The notes below the pieces were generated by a model, which saw only the letters and a program-made list of their open reading frames with translations, did no database searches and was not told the origin of the DNA. A stretch of DNA of 64,000 nucleotides from Prevotella sp. Its GTDB lineage: Bacteria; Bacteroidota; Bacteroidia; Bacteroidales; Bacteroidaceae. Shown one piece after another: positions 33,640 to 42,471 of the stretch (position 1 is the first letter of the stretch; the number at the start of each line of letters is the position of its first letter). Made by a program: the position numbers and the translations under genes. Location of the stretch: positions 1 through 64,000 of the forward strand of contig JAFUVV010000028.1 of the NCBI GenBank assembly GCA_017477435.1. Direction: 5' to 3'.

Positions 33640-36600
33640 ATGGAAGATTTCATTCACCTTCACGTTCACACATACTATTCCATCCTGGATGGCCAGTCGA
33701 AGATAAAGAACCTTGTCGACAAAGCGATTGCCGACGGGATGCGCGGCATGGCCATAACCGACCATGGCAACATGTTCGGCGTGAAAGAACTGGTCGACTA
33801 TGTCGCCGGAGTGAACAAGAAGCGCAAGAAAGAAGGAATTGAAGCCTTCAAGCCCATCATCGGTTGCGAGATGTACGTGGCCCACCGGCGAAAGGAAGAC
33901 AAGGTGAAGGACATGGGCGACAACAGCGGCTATCACCTCATAGTGCTTGCCAAGAACTACAAAGGATATAAGAATCTCATCAAACTTGTGTCGAGGTCAT
34001 GGATCGACGGCTACTATTATCGTCCGCGTACCGACCGTGTCGACCTCGAGACATACCACGAGGGCCTAATGGTATGCTCTGCATGCATAGCAGGAGAAGT
34101 GCCTCACAAGATTCTTAAAGACGACATCGCCGGCGCCCGAGAGGCGATAGAATGGTATCACCGCGTGTTCGGCGACGACTACTACCTGGAACTGCAGCGC
34201 CACGAGGTGACCGACCCGACGATAAGAGCCAACCGCGAGACGTTCCCCCTACAGCAGAAGGCAAACCGCGTGCTCATCGAGCTGGCAAAGGAATACGGAA
34301 TAAAGACCGTTTGCACAAACGACTGCCACTTCGTCGACAAAGACAATGCCGAAGCCCACGACCACCTTCTCTGCCTGAGCACGCAGCAAGACCTCGACGA
34401 CCCAAACCGCATGCTCTACACAAAGCAGGAGTGGTTTAAGACCCGGGAGGAGATGAACGAGATCTTCAGCGACATTCCCGAGGCGCTGTCGAACACCCTC
34501 GAACTGCTCGACAAGACGGAAATCTACTCCATCGACCACGACCCCATAATGCCGACATTCCCCATCCCCGAAAGCTTCGGGACTGAGGACGACATACGCC
34601 GCAGATACACGCCGGAGGACCTGTTCCGCGAGTTCACGTCGGACGAAAACGGCGAGAACCAGCTGCCCGTGGAAGAAGGAAACAAAAAGATTGAGCACCT
34701 CGGCGGAATCGACAAGCTGTACAGAATCAAGTTCGAAGCCGAATATCTTGCGAAGCTTGCCTACGACGGAGCGCACAAGCTATACGGTGAGGACCTGTCG
34801 GAGGAAGTGTCGGAGAGGATAAAGTTTGAACTTCACATCATGAAGACGATGGGATTCCCTGGCTACTTCCTCATCGTGCAAGACTTCATCAACGCTGCCA
34901 GGACCGAGTTGGGAGTGATGGTGGGCCCCGGCCGAGGCTCTGCGGCAGGAAGCGTAGTGGCTTATTGTCTGGGCATCACGATGATCGACCCGCTGAAGTA
35001 CGACCTGCTGTTTGAGCGTTTCCTTAATCCCGACCGCATCTCTCTGCCCGATATCGACACCGACTTCGACGACGACGGACGCGCGAAAGTGCTCAAATGG
35101 GTGGAAGACAAATATGGTCACGACAACTGTGCACACATCATCACCTACAGTTCGATGGCTACAAAGAACTCCATCAAGGACGTTGCTCGCGTGGAGAAAG
35201 TACCGCTGGCCACTTCCAACAAATGGTGCAAGGCCATCCCCGACCGTCTGCCCGACGGAGCGAAAATGAGTCTTTCGAACGCAATAAAATACGTAAAGGA
35301 GCTTCAGGATGCTGAGATGTCGAATGACATCCACGAGCGGAACACCATAAAGTATGCCAAGATGCTCGAAGGCACAGTGCGCGGGACCGGCATTCATGCC
35401 TGTGGATTCATCATCTGCCGCGACCCTATCAGCGACTGGGTGCCCGTGTCAACGGCCGACGACCCCGACTTTAAAGACGAGAAGACAAACTGTACTCAGT
35501 ACGACGGGCACGTGATAGAGTCGACAGGACTCATCAAGATGGACTTCCTCGGACTGAAAACGCTCTCAGAGATAAAAGAGGCCCTCCACAACATAAAGCA
35601 GACGAAGGGCATAGACATCGATATCGAGAAAATCCCCATCGACGACGAGCTCACATACAAGCTCTATCAGGAAGGCCGCACAATCGGTACCTTCCAGTTT
35701 GAGTCGGCCGGCATGCAGAAATACCTGCGCAGCCTCCATCCGACGGTGTTCGAAGACCTCATCGCAATGAACGCGCTCTACCGCCCGGGACCAATGGACT
35801 ACATCCCCGATTTCATCAAGCGCAAGCAAGACCCGTCGCTCGTGAAATACGACATCCCCTGTATGGAAAAATACCTGAAAGACACCTACGGAATCACCGT
35901 CTATCAGGAGCAGGTGATGCTACTCTCGCGACAGCTCGCCGACTTCACCCGAGGCGAGAGCGACGCACTGCGCAAGGCAATGGGAAAGAAGAAGAAGGAT
36001 ATCGTCGATGCAATGAAGCCCAAGTTCATCGAGGGAGGCAAGAAAAACGGCCACGACCCCAAGATTCTCGAAAAGATATGGGGCGACTGGGAGAAATTTG
36101 CATCCTATGCCTTCAACAAGAGCCATGCCACGTGCTACTCATGGGTGGCCTATCAGACGGCATACCTGAAGGCCCACTACCCTGCCGAGTTCATGGCAGC
36201 AATCATGTCGCGAAGGAAAGACGACATAAAGGAAATCACGAAGCTCATGGACGAATGTCGCTCGATGGGCATCGCCACACTCGGACCCGACGTCAACGAG
36301 AGCTATCAGAAGTTCGGAGTGAACAAGAAAGGCGAGATACGTTTCGGACTTGCTGCCATAAAGGGAATGGGCGAGATAGCGGCCGAGGCCATAATATACG
36401 AGAGAGAACAGAATGGTCCCTACACCGACCTGTTCGATTTCGCCAAGCGCATCAACTACTCTGCCGTCAACCGGAAAGCTTTCGAGAGCCTCGCCCTGAG
36501 CGGAGGATTCGACAACTTCGGTTATAAGAGAGAGCAATATTTCGCTCCCAACCAGAAGGGCGAAGTGTTCCTCGACAGCCTCGTGCGCTTCGGGCAGCGC

Positions 36601-37344
36601 TACCAGGCTGCAAAAGCCGAGGCCACAAACTCTCTCTTCGGCGACACCGACGTCGACATTGCCACGCCAGCCGTGCCGCAGGCAGAGCCATGGAGCTCCA
36701 TAGAGCGACTAAACCGCGAACGGGAACTCGTGGGGATATACCTCTCTGCCCATCCCCTCGACGACTTCACCGCCATACTGACGAGCATGTGCAACACCCA
36801 TCCAAGCCAGCTCGAAGACCCCAAAGAAATGAAAGGCAAAGAGGAGGTGACCATCGGAGGAATCGTGACAGCATCTAACCACCGCATGTCGCGCAACGGA
36901 AAACCGTTCGGAGTGGTAACGATCGAAGACTATGAAGGCGCCGGCGAACTCGCCATCTTCGGCGAAGACTGGGGACGATGGCAAGGAATGCTCAAAGAAG
37001 GGAATACCGTCTTCATAACAGCAAAATACCAAAGGCGGTTCCGCGACTCTGATATCTATGAACTGAAAATCGGCGACATACAATTCCTGCAGACGGTGAA
37101 GGAGAAAAGGATACATCAGATTACGATAGTGATCGACAGCACGGCGATGGACGCCAACACCGTGGCCGACATCCTGTCGCTCGTGGAAGACTCGCCAGGC
37201 AATATCGAGCTGCACTTCCGAATCATCGACCGCGAGCACAATGCAGCCTACACGTTGCGCTCCACACAGACGAAAATCGACCTCAGCCACGCACTCGTAG
37301 CCTATATCAACAACCAAGACAGGATAGATTATGAGATAAATTAA
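33640..37344 (+). CDS. dnaE: DNA polymerase III alpha subunit
   Basis: A 1234-residue replicative polymerase. N-terminal PHP domain (FIHLHVHTYYSILDG, residues 3-17; ITDHGNMFG), palm-domain motifs GPGRGSAAGS (about 430) and the catalytic PDIDTDFDDD (about 470-480), a fingers region (YRPGPMDYIPDF) with the helix-hairpin-helix downstream, and a C-terminal OB fold (VTIGGIVTASNHRMSRNGKPFGVVTIEDYEG). Length is typical of Bacteroidetes DnaE. The frame is open upstream to 33457, but ATG 33640 gives the canonical PHP start. Followed 38 bp later by trxA. Confidence 0.97.
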   Translation: MEDFIHLHVHTYYSILDGQSKIKNLVDKAIADGMRGMAITDHGNMFGVKELVDYVAGVNKKRKKEGIEAFKPIIGCEMYVAHRRKEDKVKDMGDNSGYHLIVLAKNYKGYKNLIKLVSRSWIDGYYYRPRTDRVDLETYHEGLMVCSACIAGEVPHKILKDDIAGAREAIEWYHRVFGDDYYLELQRHEVTDPTIRANRETFPLQQKANRVLIELAKEYGIKTVCTNDCHFVDKDNAEAHDHLLCLSTQQDLDDPNRMLYTKQEWFKTREEMNEIFSDIPEALSNTLELLDKTEIYSIDHDPIMPTFPIPESFGTEDDIRRRYTPEDLFREFTSDENGENQLPVEEGNKKIEHLGGIDKLYRIKFEAEYLAKLAYDGAHKLYGEDLSEEVSERIKFELHIMKTMGFPGYFLIVQDFINAARTELGVMVGPGRGSAAGSVVAYCLGITMIDPLKYDLLFERFLNPDRISLPDIDTDFDDDGRAKVLKWVEDKYGHDNCAHIITYSSMATKNSIKDVARVEKVPLATSNKWCKAIPDRLPDGAKMSLSNAIKYVKELQDAEMSNDIHERNTIKYAKMLEGTVRGTGIHACGFIICRDPISDWVPVSTADDPDFKDEKTNCTQYDGHVIESTGLIKMDFLGLKTLSEIKEALHNIKQTKGIDIDIEKIPIDDELTYKLYQEGRTIGTFQFESAGMQKYLRSLHPTVFEDLIAMNALYRPGPMDYIPDFIKRKQDPSLVKYDIPCMEKYLKDTYGITVYQEQVMLLSRQLADFTRGESDALRKAMGKKKKDIVDAMKPKFIEGGKKNGHDPKILEKIWGDWEKFASYAFNKSHATCYSWVAYQTAYLKAHYPAEFMAAIMSRRKDDIKEITKLMDECRSMGIATLGPDVNESYQKFGVNKKGEIRFGLAAIKGMGEIAAEAIIYEREQNGPYTDLFDFAKRINYSAVNRKAFESLALSGGFDNFGYKREQYFAPNQKGEVFLDSLVRFGQRYQAAKAEATNSLFGDTDVDIATPAVPQAEPWSSIERLNRERELVGIYLSAHPLDDFTAILTSMCNTHPSQLEDPKEMKGKEEVTIGGIVTASNHRMSRNGKPFGVVTIEDYEGAGELAIFGEDWGRWQGMLKEGNTVFITAKYQRRFRDSDIYELKIGDIQFLQTVKEKRIHQITIVIDSTAMDANTVADILSLVEDSPGNIELHFRIIDREHNAAYTLRSTQTKIDLSHALVAYINNQDRIDYEIN

Positions 37345-37382
37345 AACAGCAATAAAAACAAAAGAATTAAAAAAGAAGAAAC

Positions 37383-37697
37383 ATGGAAGTAGTAATCACA
37401 TCTGAGAATTTCCAGAGCTACGCCAACGGCGAGCTCCCACTGGTAGTAGACTTTTGGGCAACATGGTGCGGTCCGTGCCGCATGGTGGGTCCGATCATCT
37501 CCGAACTGGCACAGGACTATGACGGCAAGATTGTCGTCGGCAAGTGCGACGTCGACGAGAACGACGAAGTGGCTGCAGAGTTCGGCGTGAGAAACATCCC
37601 AACCATCTTGTTCATAAAGAACGGACAGGTGGTAGACAAGTTTGTCGGTGCAGCGCCCAAGAGCGTGCTCGACGAGAAATTCCGCGCCCTCGTCTGA
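37383..37697 (+). CDS. trxA: Thioredoxin
   Basis: A 104-residue thioredoxin with the redox site WCGPC (Cys29, Cys32) in FWATWCGPCRMVGP and the cis-proline region RNIPTILFIKNGQ (about residues 72-84). Cytoplasmic disulfide reductase. It is read in the same direction as dnaE and ends with a strong terminator. No signal peptide. Confidence 0.95.
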   Translation: MEVVITSENFQSYANGELPLVVDFWATWCGPCRMVGPIISELAQDYDGKIVVGKCDVDENDEVAAEFGVRNIPTILFIKNGQVVDKFVGAAPKSVLDEKFRALV

Positions 37698-37750
37698 TTG
37701 AAGAGACAGTGTCGCAACGCCGGAGAGAAGTTCCGGAAAAGACAAAACGA

Positions 37751-37783
37751 AAGGAGAGCAAAGCACCTGGCTTTGCCCTCCTT
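37751..37783 (+). terminator. Terminator after trxA
   Basis: AAGGAGAGCAAAGC (37751-37764) pairs with GCTTTGCCCTCCTT (37770-37783) except for one pair, followed by a T-tract. Confidence 0.85.
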
Positions 37784-37832
37784 TTTCTTTATCCCAATGC
37801 TTCGAAGACAACTGGCGCCTTCTTTGTCGCAA

Positions 37833-37915
37833 GTACATGGCCTCTATACTCCAAGTACACGAACTTTGTACTCTGAGTACATGGGCTTTGTACTCGCAGT
37901 ACAAGAACCATGTAC
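37833..37915. repeat. GTAC octad array C (83 bp)
   Basis: Boxes at 37833, 37846 (here ATAC), 37855, 37868, 37877, 37890, 37899 and 37912, in 13/9 alternation. Units read mainly in inverse orientation (GTACATGGGCTTTGTAC). Spacers TCCAA, TCTGA, TCGCA. It lies between trxA and a convergent lipoprotein gene. The second box is the only degenerate one in the five arrays. Confidence 0.85.
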
Positions 37916-37942
37916 TGCTGCCTGTACGCCTACGATACAGAA

Positions 37943-38416
37943 CTATTTGTTATACTCGAGCGTGGAGGTGTGCTTCTCCGATCCTCCTACATTGTCGCTA
38001 TACTCCATTGTGAAAGTCACTCGGAAATGGCACGAACCATAGGCCGAGGTGCTCTCCAGCGCTATCTTACGGCTCTGCATCCAAGCATCGACATCAGCGA
38101 AGACGCCACTGAACACAGCATAGGGCTCGTCAGACTCTTCCTTATATACAGTCCACGACTTCTCGGTCTCGTTGCCCAACTGCGCCTTGGCATAGTTGAG
38201 GATCTCCTGTGCCTCGGCCTCGGCATTCTTTGCCGACACGCCCGAAGCATCGGAACCGACTGCCGCCGAGCTGACAGAAGCTTTCACAGAATACTTATAT
38301 ACAGCCTCCTCGTTCGGCTTTTCCTCCTCCTTGTCGTCGTCACCGCATGCAGTAAAAGCAGTGGCTGCAAGAGCCAGACAGATAATTGCGGCAATGTCAA
38401 ACAGATACTTTTTCAT
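37943..38416 (-). CDS. Hypothetical lipoprotein
   Basis: A 157-residue exported protein with a lipobox signal (IICLALAATAFTACGDDD, Cys24 as the lipidated residue, then an acidic Bacteroidetes-type surface-export stretch DDDKEEE). The mature part contains an alanine-rich helical segment (SAKNAEAEAQEILNYAKAQLG) and a beta-rich end. The acidic residues after the Cys are those linked to outer-leaflet placement in Bacteroidetes. No family recognised. Confidence 0.7.
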   Translation of the reverse strand: MKKYLFDIAAIICLALAATAFTACGDDDKEEEKPNEEAVYKYSVKASVSSAAVGSDASGVSAKNAEAEAQEILNYAKAQLGNETEKSWTVYKEESDEPYAVFSGVFADVDAWMQSRKIALESTSAYGSCHFRVTFTMEYSDNVGGSEKHTSTLEYNK

Positions 38417-38508
38417 TGTTTACTTGGCTAAATGGTTTTATATCTCTTTATAAACGAAAAAAGGACACCGCGGCCGGTATCCTTTATCGTTGCGTCTGAA
38501 CATCTCTG

Positions 38509-38581
38509 TGACCCGTTTGGGGCTCGAACCCAAGACCCCCACATTAAAAGTGTGATGCTCTACCAACTGAGCTAACGAGTC
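38509..38581 (-). tRNA. tRNA-Lys (anticodon UUU)
   Basis: Minus-strand cloverleaf: acceptor GACTCGT/ACGGGTC (with G-T pairs), D arm GCTC-AGTTGGTA-GAGC, anticodon stem TCACA/TGTGG around CTTTTAA (anticodon TTT), variable loop GGGTC, T arm around TTCGAGC, discriminator A. A promoter element TACCTTTG (minus, 38615-38622) precedes it, with CAAA at 38645-38648 as a -33 candidate at 22 bp spacing. Confidence 0.95.
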
Positions 38582-38682
38582 TCCCTTTTTGCTTTTCGTT
38601 TTCGAAAGCGACTGCAAAGGTAATACAATAAATTGAATTGTACCCAAAGGGAAGTGGAAAAGGTTTTCTTTTTTAAGAAATT

Positions 38683-39795
38683 TTAAACCTTTTGTTCTTT
38701 TTCATTAGCCACGACCTCGGTCGTGGCAGGGGTCTCGTCCTTCGTGACGTAACGCTGATAGTAGGCTATGAGGAGCGTGGTGAGCGGAAGGGCGATGATG
38801 AGTCCTATGAACCCGAGCAGCGCTCCCCACACCGAGAGTGAGAGCAGCAGTATGGCGGGATTGAGGCGCATGGCCTTGCCCATGATCTTCGGAGTGACGA
38901 CCATGTCGCTTATCACCTGCACGATGGCGAATATTGCCACGGCTACACCAAACACCCACCAGAAGTTCTGACCCGTGTCGGCGGCCTTGAGCATCGCCAG
39001 GAAGGCGGTGGGTATGAGGGCAAAGGTGTGGAGATAGGGCACGAGGTCGAGGATGCCTATCAGTATCCCAAGTCCTATTGCCATGGGAAAGTCTACTATC
39101 GTGAAGCCGATGCAGAACATCAGTCCCATGCACAGGGCCACCATGCTCTGACCGCGGATGTAGTTGTTGAGCTCGCGTTCCACATCGCGCATCACTTCCT
39201 GCCAGAACGGACGGGCCTTCACGGGGAATATACGGATCCAGTTCTTCGTGAGATATTCGTAGTCGAGAAGGATGAAGAACATGTAAAGCAGCGTGATGAA
39301 CGATGCTATCACACTGAGCACCACGTTCACCGTCTTGCTCAGCAATCCCACTACGCTGGGCATCACGGTCTTCACGGCCTCAGTGAAATCCTTGCTACGG
39401 AAGAACTCCTCTATGCGGTCTCTGTTGTCGCGGGCCCATTCTTTTATTATGGTTATCAGACTGTTCGACTCTCCGTTCTGCGAAAGCCAACGCGAGACAA
39501 ATTCGCCCAGATGCTGGAACTGCTCGATCATCGGAGGGATGATCAGATAGATGATACCGGCGATGACAAGAATGACGGCGAGCATAGTGATTATTATCGC
39601 AACGGCACGGATGCGGATGTGCAACTTGTGCTGCACGAATTTCACCATGGGATAGAGCAGGTAGGCAAACAGCCACGCCACGAAGAAGGGCAGCAGCACG
39701 CTGCTCAGATAGTTCACCGTGACACCGATGAGCACAAGCAGGGCACCAATCATCACCCAGCGGATAAACTTGTCAAATGTAATTTTCTCTTGCAC
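38683..39795 (-). CDS. AI-2E family transporter (UPF0118)
   Basis: A 370-residue polytopic membrane protein of the AI-2E/PerM-like family: about eight hydrophobic segments, the first pair near residues 12-55, and the conserved PMAIGLGILIGILDLVPYLHTF region (about 236-257) followed by GKAMRLNPAILLLSLSVWGALLGFIGLIIALP. Members include TqsA of E. coli and several sodium-proton antiporters; the substrate here cannot be named. It stands alone, divergent from nothing closer than the repeat at 39921 and tRNA-Lys. Confidence 0.88.
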   Translation of the reverse strand: MQEKITFDKFIRWVMIGALLVLIGVTVNYLSSVLLPFFVAWLFAYLLYPMVKFVQHKLHIRIRAVAIIITMLAVILVIAGIIYLIIPPMIEQFQHLGEFVSRWLSQNGESNSLITIIKEWARDNRDRIEEFFRSKDFTEAVKTVMPSVVGLLSKTVNVVLSVIASFITLLYMFFILLDYEYLTKNWIRIFPVKARPFWQEVMRDVERELNNYIRGQSMVALCMGLMFCIGFTIVDFPMAIGLGILIGILDLVPYLHTFALIPTAFLAMLKAADTGQNFWWVFGVAVAIFAIVQVISDMVVTPKIMGKAMRLNPAILLLSLSVWGALLGFIGLIIALPLTTLLIAYYQRYVTKDETPATTEVVANEKEQKV

Positions 39796-39920
39796 TGTTT
39801 CTATTATTGAAAGTTGATAGTCGCGGATTATAAACTATGAACCCTTCCTAACTTCTCCCAATGGGAGGAGGAAACCCCATATAGTCTCCCCCATAGGAGG
39901 AAAATATTATGAATTATGAA

Positions 39921-39965
39921 TCATGAGACTTGTCGAACGTAAGTGAGACACACTGACCGTAAGGG
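39921..39965. repeat. Intergenic repeat with TCGACAAGTCTC, inverse copy
   Basis: Reverse complement reads GTCAGTGTGTCTCAC, then TTCGACAAGTCTCATGA, matching the two copies near 28171-28270. It lies in the gap between the transporter gene and tdk. The same gap has two CTCCC-GGAGGA mini-hairpins at about 39856-39904. Confidence 0.5.
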
Positions 39966-39978
39966 AAATAATTACAAA

Positions 39979-40566
39979 CTATTCCCCCACTCTCTCTTCC
40001 ATTGCCTTGCGATAGCACTCGCGGCAGAGCGGCTCATACTCTGCTTTCTCGCCGAGCAGCACACGTTTGTCGCCCGCCACAAGGCGATGGCTGAGATAGG
40101 CAAGCGCACCGCAACGGACGCAGATGGCATGCACCTTCGTCACCTCGTCGGCAATGGCACACAAGCCTGGCATCGGACCAAACGGCACACCGCGGAAATC
40201 CATATCGAGTCCGGCAGCAATCACTCTCACGCCGCGGTTGGCCAACTGATTGCACACATCCACCAGTCCGTCGTCGAGAAACTGCGCCTCGTCGATGCCC
40301 ACAACGTCGATGTCCGACGCCAAGAGCAGAAGCTGCGCCGACGAGTCGATAGGAGTAGAAGTGATGGTGTTCTTATCATGACTGACAACATCCTCCACCG
40401 AATAGCGCACATCGAGCGACGGCTTGAAGATCTCCACCCGCTGACGGGCGAACTTCGCACGCTTCATCCTACGTATAAGCTCCTCCGTCTTACCAGAAAA
40501 CATCGAGCCACATACAACCTCTATACGACCCGGACGATGATACTCACCTGTTAAATTCTCTGTCAT
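39979..40566 (-). CDS. tdk: Thymidine kinase
   Basis: A 195-residue type II thymidine kinase. P-loop [12 protein letters not shown] (residues 20-31), the DEAQF block ([12 protein letters not shown], about 93-104), the lasso/nucleoside-binding [12 protein letters not shown], and two pairs of zinc-binding cysteines (CVRCG and CRECY near the C-terminus). Phosphorylates thymidine for salvage. Divergent from rsmI, whose promoter lies 60 bp away. Confidence 0.95.
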   Translation of the reverse strand: MTENLTGEYHRPGRIEVVCGSMFSGKTEELIRRMKRAKFARQRVEIFKPSLDVRYSVEDVVSHDKNTITSTPIDSSAQLLLLASDIDVVGIDEAQFLDDGLVDVCNQLANRGVRVIAAGLDMDFRGVPFGPMPGLCAIADEVTKVHAICVRCGALAYLSHRLVAGDKRVLLGEKAEYEPLCRECYRKAMEERVGE

Positions 40567-40622
40567 AACGTCTACAAAATTACAAAGACAGTTTTAAAAA
40601 TTGCAAAGAAATAGCCTCTTTT

Positions 40623-40653
40623 TTTGTCAGTGACAAATTATTATATATATTTG
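40623..40653 (+). promoter_or_regulatory. Promoter at the rsmI start
   Basis: TTTG (40623-40626), 19 bp, TATATTTG (40646-40653). The ATG at 40663 is only 9 bp after the box, so the transcript should be leaderless or nearly so. Confidence 0.6.
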
Positions 40654-40662
40654 TGGGCGGTT

Positions 40663-41337
40663 ATGGGCATATTGTACATAGTACCTACTCCTGTCGGCAA
40701 CCTTGAGGACATCACGCTCCGCGCCATCAGGATACTGAAAGAGGCCGATGTGGTACTCGCAGAGGACACGCGCACCTCAGCCGTCCTCCTGAAGCACCAC
40801 GGCATCCAAAACCACCTCATCTCACACCACAAGTTCAACGAGCACGGCACGGCAGCATCCATAGTGGAACGTCTGCGCAGCGGACAGACCGTGGCACTCA
40901 TCAGCGACGCCGGCACACCAGGCATCAGCGACCCGGGATTCTTCCTCGCTCGAGAGGCAATAGCAGCAGGCATAGAAGTCATTACACTCCCGGGCCCCAC
41001 GGCGGTCATCCCTGCCATAGTGTCGTCGGGACTGCCATGCGACCGATTCTGCTTCGAAGGATTCCTCCCACAGAAAAAGGGACGCCAGACACGACTGCGT
41101 GCCCTTACCGACGAAGAGCGCACTATGGTATTCTACGAGTCGCCATACCGACTGCTGAAAACACTGCAGCAACTGGCCGAAGTGCTCGGTAGCGACAGGC
41201 AAGCATGCGTATGCCGAGAGATATCGAAGATTCACGAAGAGAGCCGCCGAGGCACGCTCGAAGAACTCATCGCACACTTCACCCAGACAGAACCGAGAGG
41301 CGAAATCGTCATCGTAGTCGCAGGAAAGGGAAAGTGA
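40663..41337 (+). CDS. rsmI: 16S rRNA (cytidine(1402)-2-prime-O)-methyltransferase
   Basis: A 224-residue tetrapyrrole-methylase-fold enzyme that methylates C1402 of 16S rRNA. Signatures: LYIVPTPVGNLEDITLRAI (residues 4-22), LAEDTRTSAVLLKHHGI (about 34-50), ISDAGTPGISDPG (about 85-97) and the central LPGPTAVIPA. I take ATG 40663 as the start because it fits the family N-terminus; the promoter sits immediately upstream. Divergent from tdk. Confidence 0.93.
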   Translation: MGILYIVPTPVGNLEDITLRAIRILKEADVVLAEDTRTSAVLLKHHGIQNHLISHHKFNEHGTAASIVERLRSGQTVALISDAGTPGISDPGFFLAREAIAAGIEVITLPGPTAVIPAIVSSGLPCDRFCFEGFLPQKKGRQTRLRALTDEERTMVFYESPYRLLKTLQQLAEVLGSDRQACVCREISKIHEESRRGTLEELIAHFTQTEPRGEIVIVVAGKGK

Positions 41338-41432
41338 TAGGTGATGCCTTAAGGGGAAAGATAAAAATGCAATTTATATATATCCTGATGCGCACCATTC
41401 ATTCATCTGAAAAATGTAAAAATCAAAACAAT

Positions 41433-42290
41433 ATGAAGAAGCTATTCTTTTTATCATCGGTCATCATGCTCATCGCTGTGAGCAGTTGCAACCTCCGTAA
41501 GCCACATCCCGAACCCGTTGCGGGACAGTCGGAAACCGATTCGCTCGAAAGAATCATCGAGCTGAAAGACAATGAGATCAACGACCTAATGGGTACACTC
41601 AACGAGATTCAGGAAGGCTTCCGTGTGATCAGTGAAGCCGAGAACAGAGTGACAATCATCAAAGACGGTGAAGGGACAAACAAGAAAGAGCAGATACGCG
41701 AAAACATCCAGTTCATCTCTACCGCCATGCAGCGCAACCGCGAACTGATAAGCAAGCTGCGCCAGCAACTGCGCGAGAGCACCGTCAACGGCGAACAGTT
41801 CAAGAAGACCATCGACACAATGGTGAAACAGCTTGCCGACAAAGACCAACAGCTCACACAACTGCGTGCCGAACTCGACGCCAAAGACATTCACATCACC
41901 GAGCTCGACGAGACGATAAACACACTGAACACACAAATATCTTCACTCAACGACGAGAACGAAGAGAAGCAGAACACCATCAGCCAGCAGGACAAGCAGT
42001 TGCATACGGCGTGGTATGTGTTCGGCACAAAGAAGGAACTGCGCGAGCAACGCATCCTGGAAGGCAGCGACGTGCTGCGCTCCGACTTCAACAAGAGCTA
42101 TTTCACGAAGATCGACACCCGGGTAGACAAAGAGATAAAGCTCTACAGCAAGGATGCCCGCGTGCTTACCACTCACCCTTCGGAGAGCTACACTCTGCAG
42201 AAAGATGCCAACAAGCAGTACGTGCTGCGCATTACCAACCCCGACATATTCTGGTCGACAAGCAAATATCTCGTCATCCAGGTGAAATAA
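41433..42290 (+). CDS. Coiled-coil lipoprotein
   Basis: A 285-residue lipoprotein: signal peptide with lipobox (IMLIAVSSC, Cys19), then a long coiled coil from about residue 40 to 190 (LVKQLADKDQQLTQLRAEL-type heptads), and a small C-terminal domain (TAWYVFGTKKELREQRILEGSDVLRSDF; ends YLVIQVK). This resembles Bacteroidetes proteins annotated as hypothetical or Cbp1-like. Probably a periplasmic or outer-membrane lipoprotein spanning the envelope. Follows rsmI by 95 bp; terminator at 42317-42357. Confidence 0.75.
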   Translation: MKKLFFLSSVIMLIAVSSCNLRKPHPEPVAGQSETDSLERIIELKDNEINDLMGTLNEIQEGFRVISEAENRVTIIKDGEGTNKKEQIRENIQFISTAMQRNRELISKLRQQLRESTVNGEQFKKTIDTMVKQLADKDQQLTQLRAELDAKDIHITELDETINTLNTQISSLNDENEEKQNTISQQDKQLHTAWYVFGTKKELREQRILEGSDVLRSDFNKSYFTKIDTRVDKEIKLYSKDARVLTTHPSESYTLQKDANKQYVLRITNPDIFWSTSKYLVIQVK

Positions 42291-42316
42291 CACCGACGAC
42301 ACTTTATGAAAAAGAA

Positions 42317-42357
42317 AGAGGTGGGAAGTATGCTCCAAGAAGCTACTTCTCACCTCT
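42317..42357 (+). terminator. Terminator after the coiled-coil lipoprotein gene
   Basis: AGAGGTGGGAAGTA (42317-42330) pairs with TACTTCTCACCTCT (42344-42357) with one G-T pair, followed by TTTTTATATA. Confidence 0.8.
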
Positions 42358-42377
42358 TTTTATATATATCAGACAAA

Positions 42378-42409
42378 CATGCCGCAGACGAGATTTGCCT
42401 GCGGCATGC
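42378..42409. terminator. Terminator hairpin between converging units
   Basis: CATGCCGCAG (42378-42387) pairs with CTGCGGCATG (42400-42409). It serves the minus-strand GH141-like gene ending at 42472. Confidence 0.65.
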
Positions 42410-42471
42410 TAATTCTGCACAATTGTCCTTTTTCGACCCAAATAGAGTCAAGACATCAAGCGATGTCTCTA

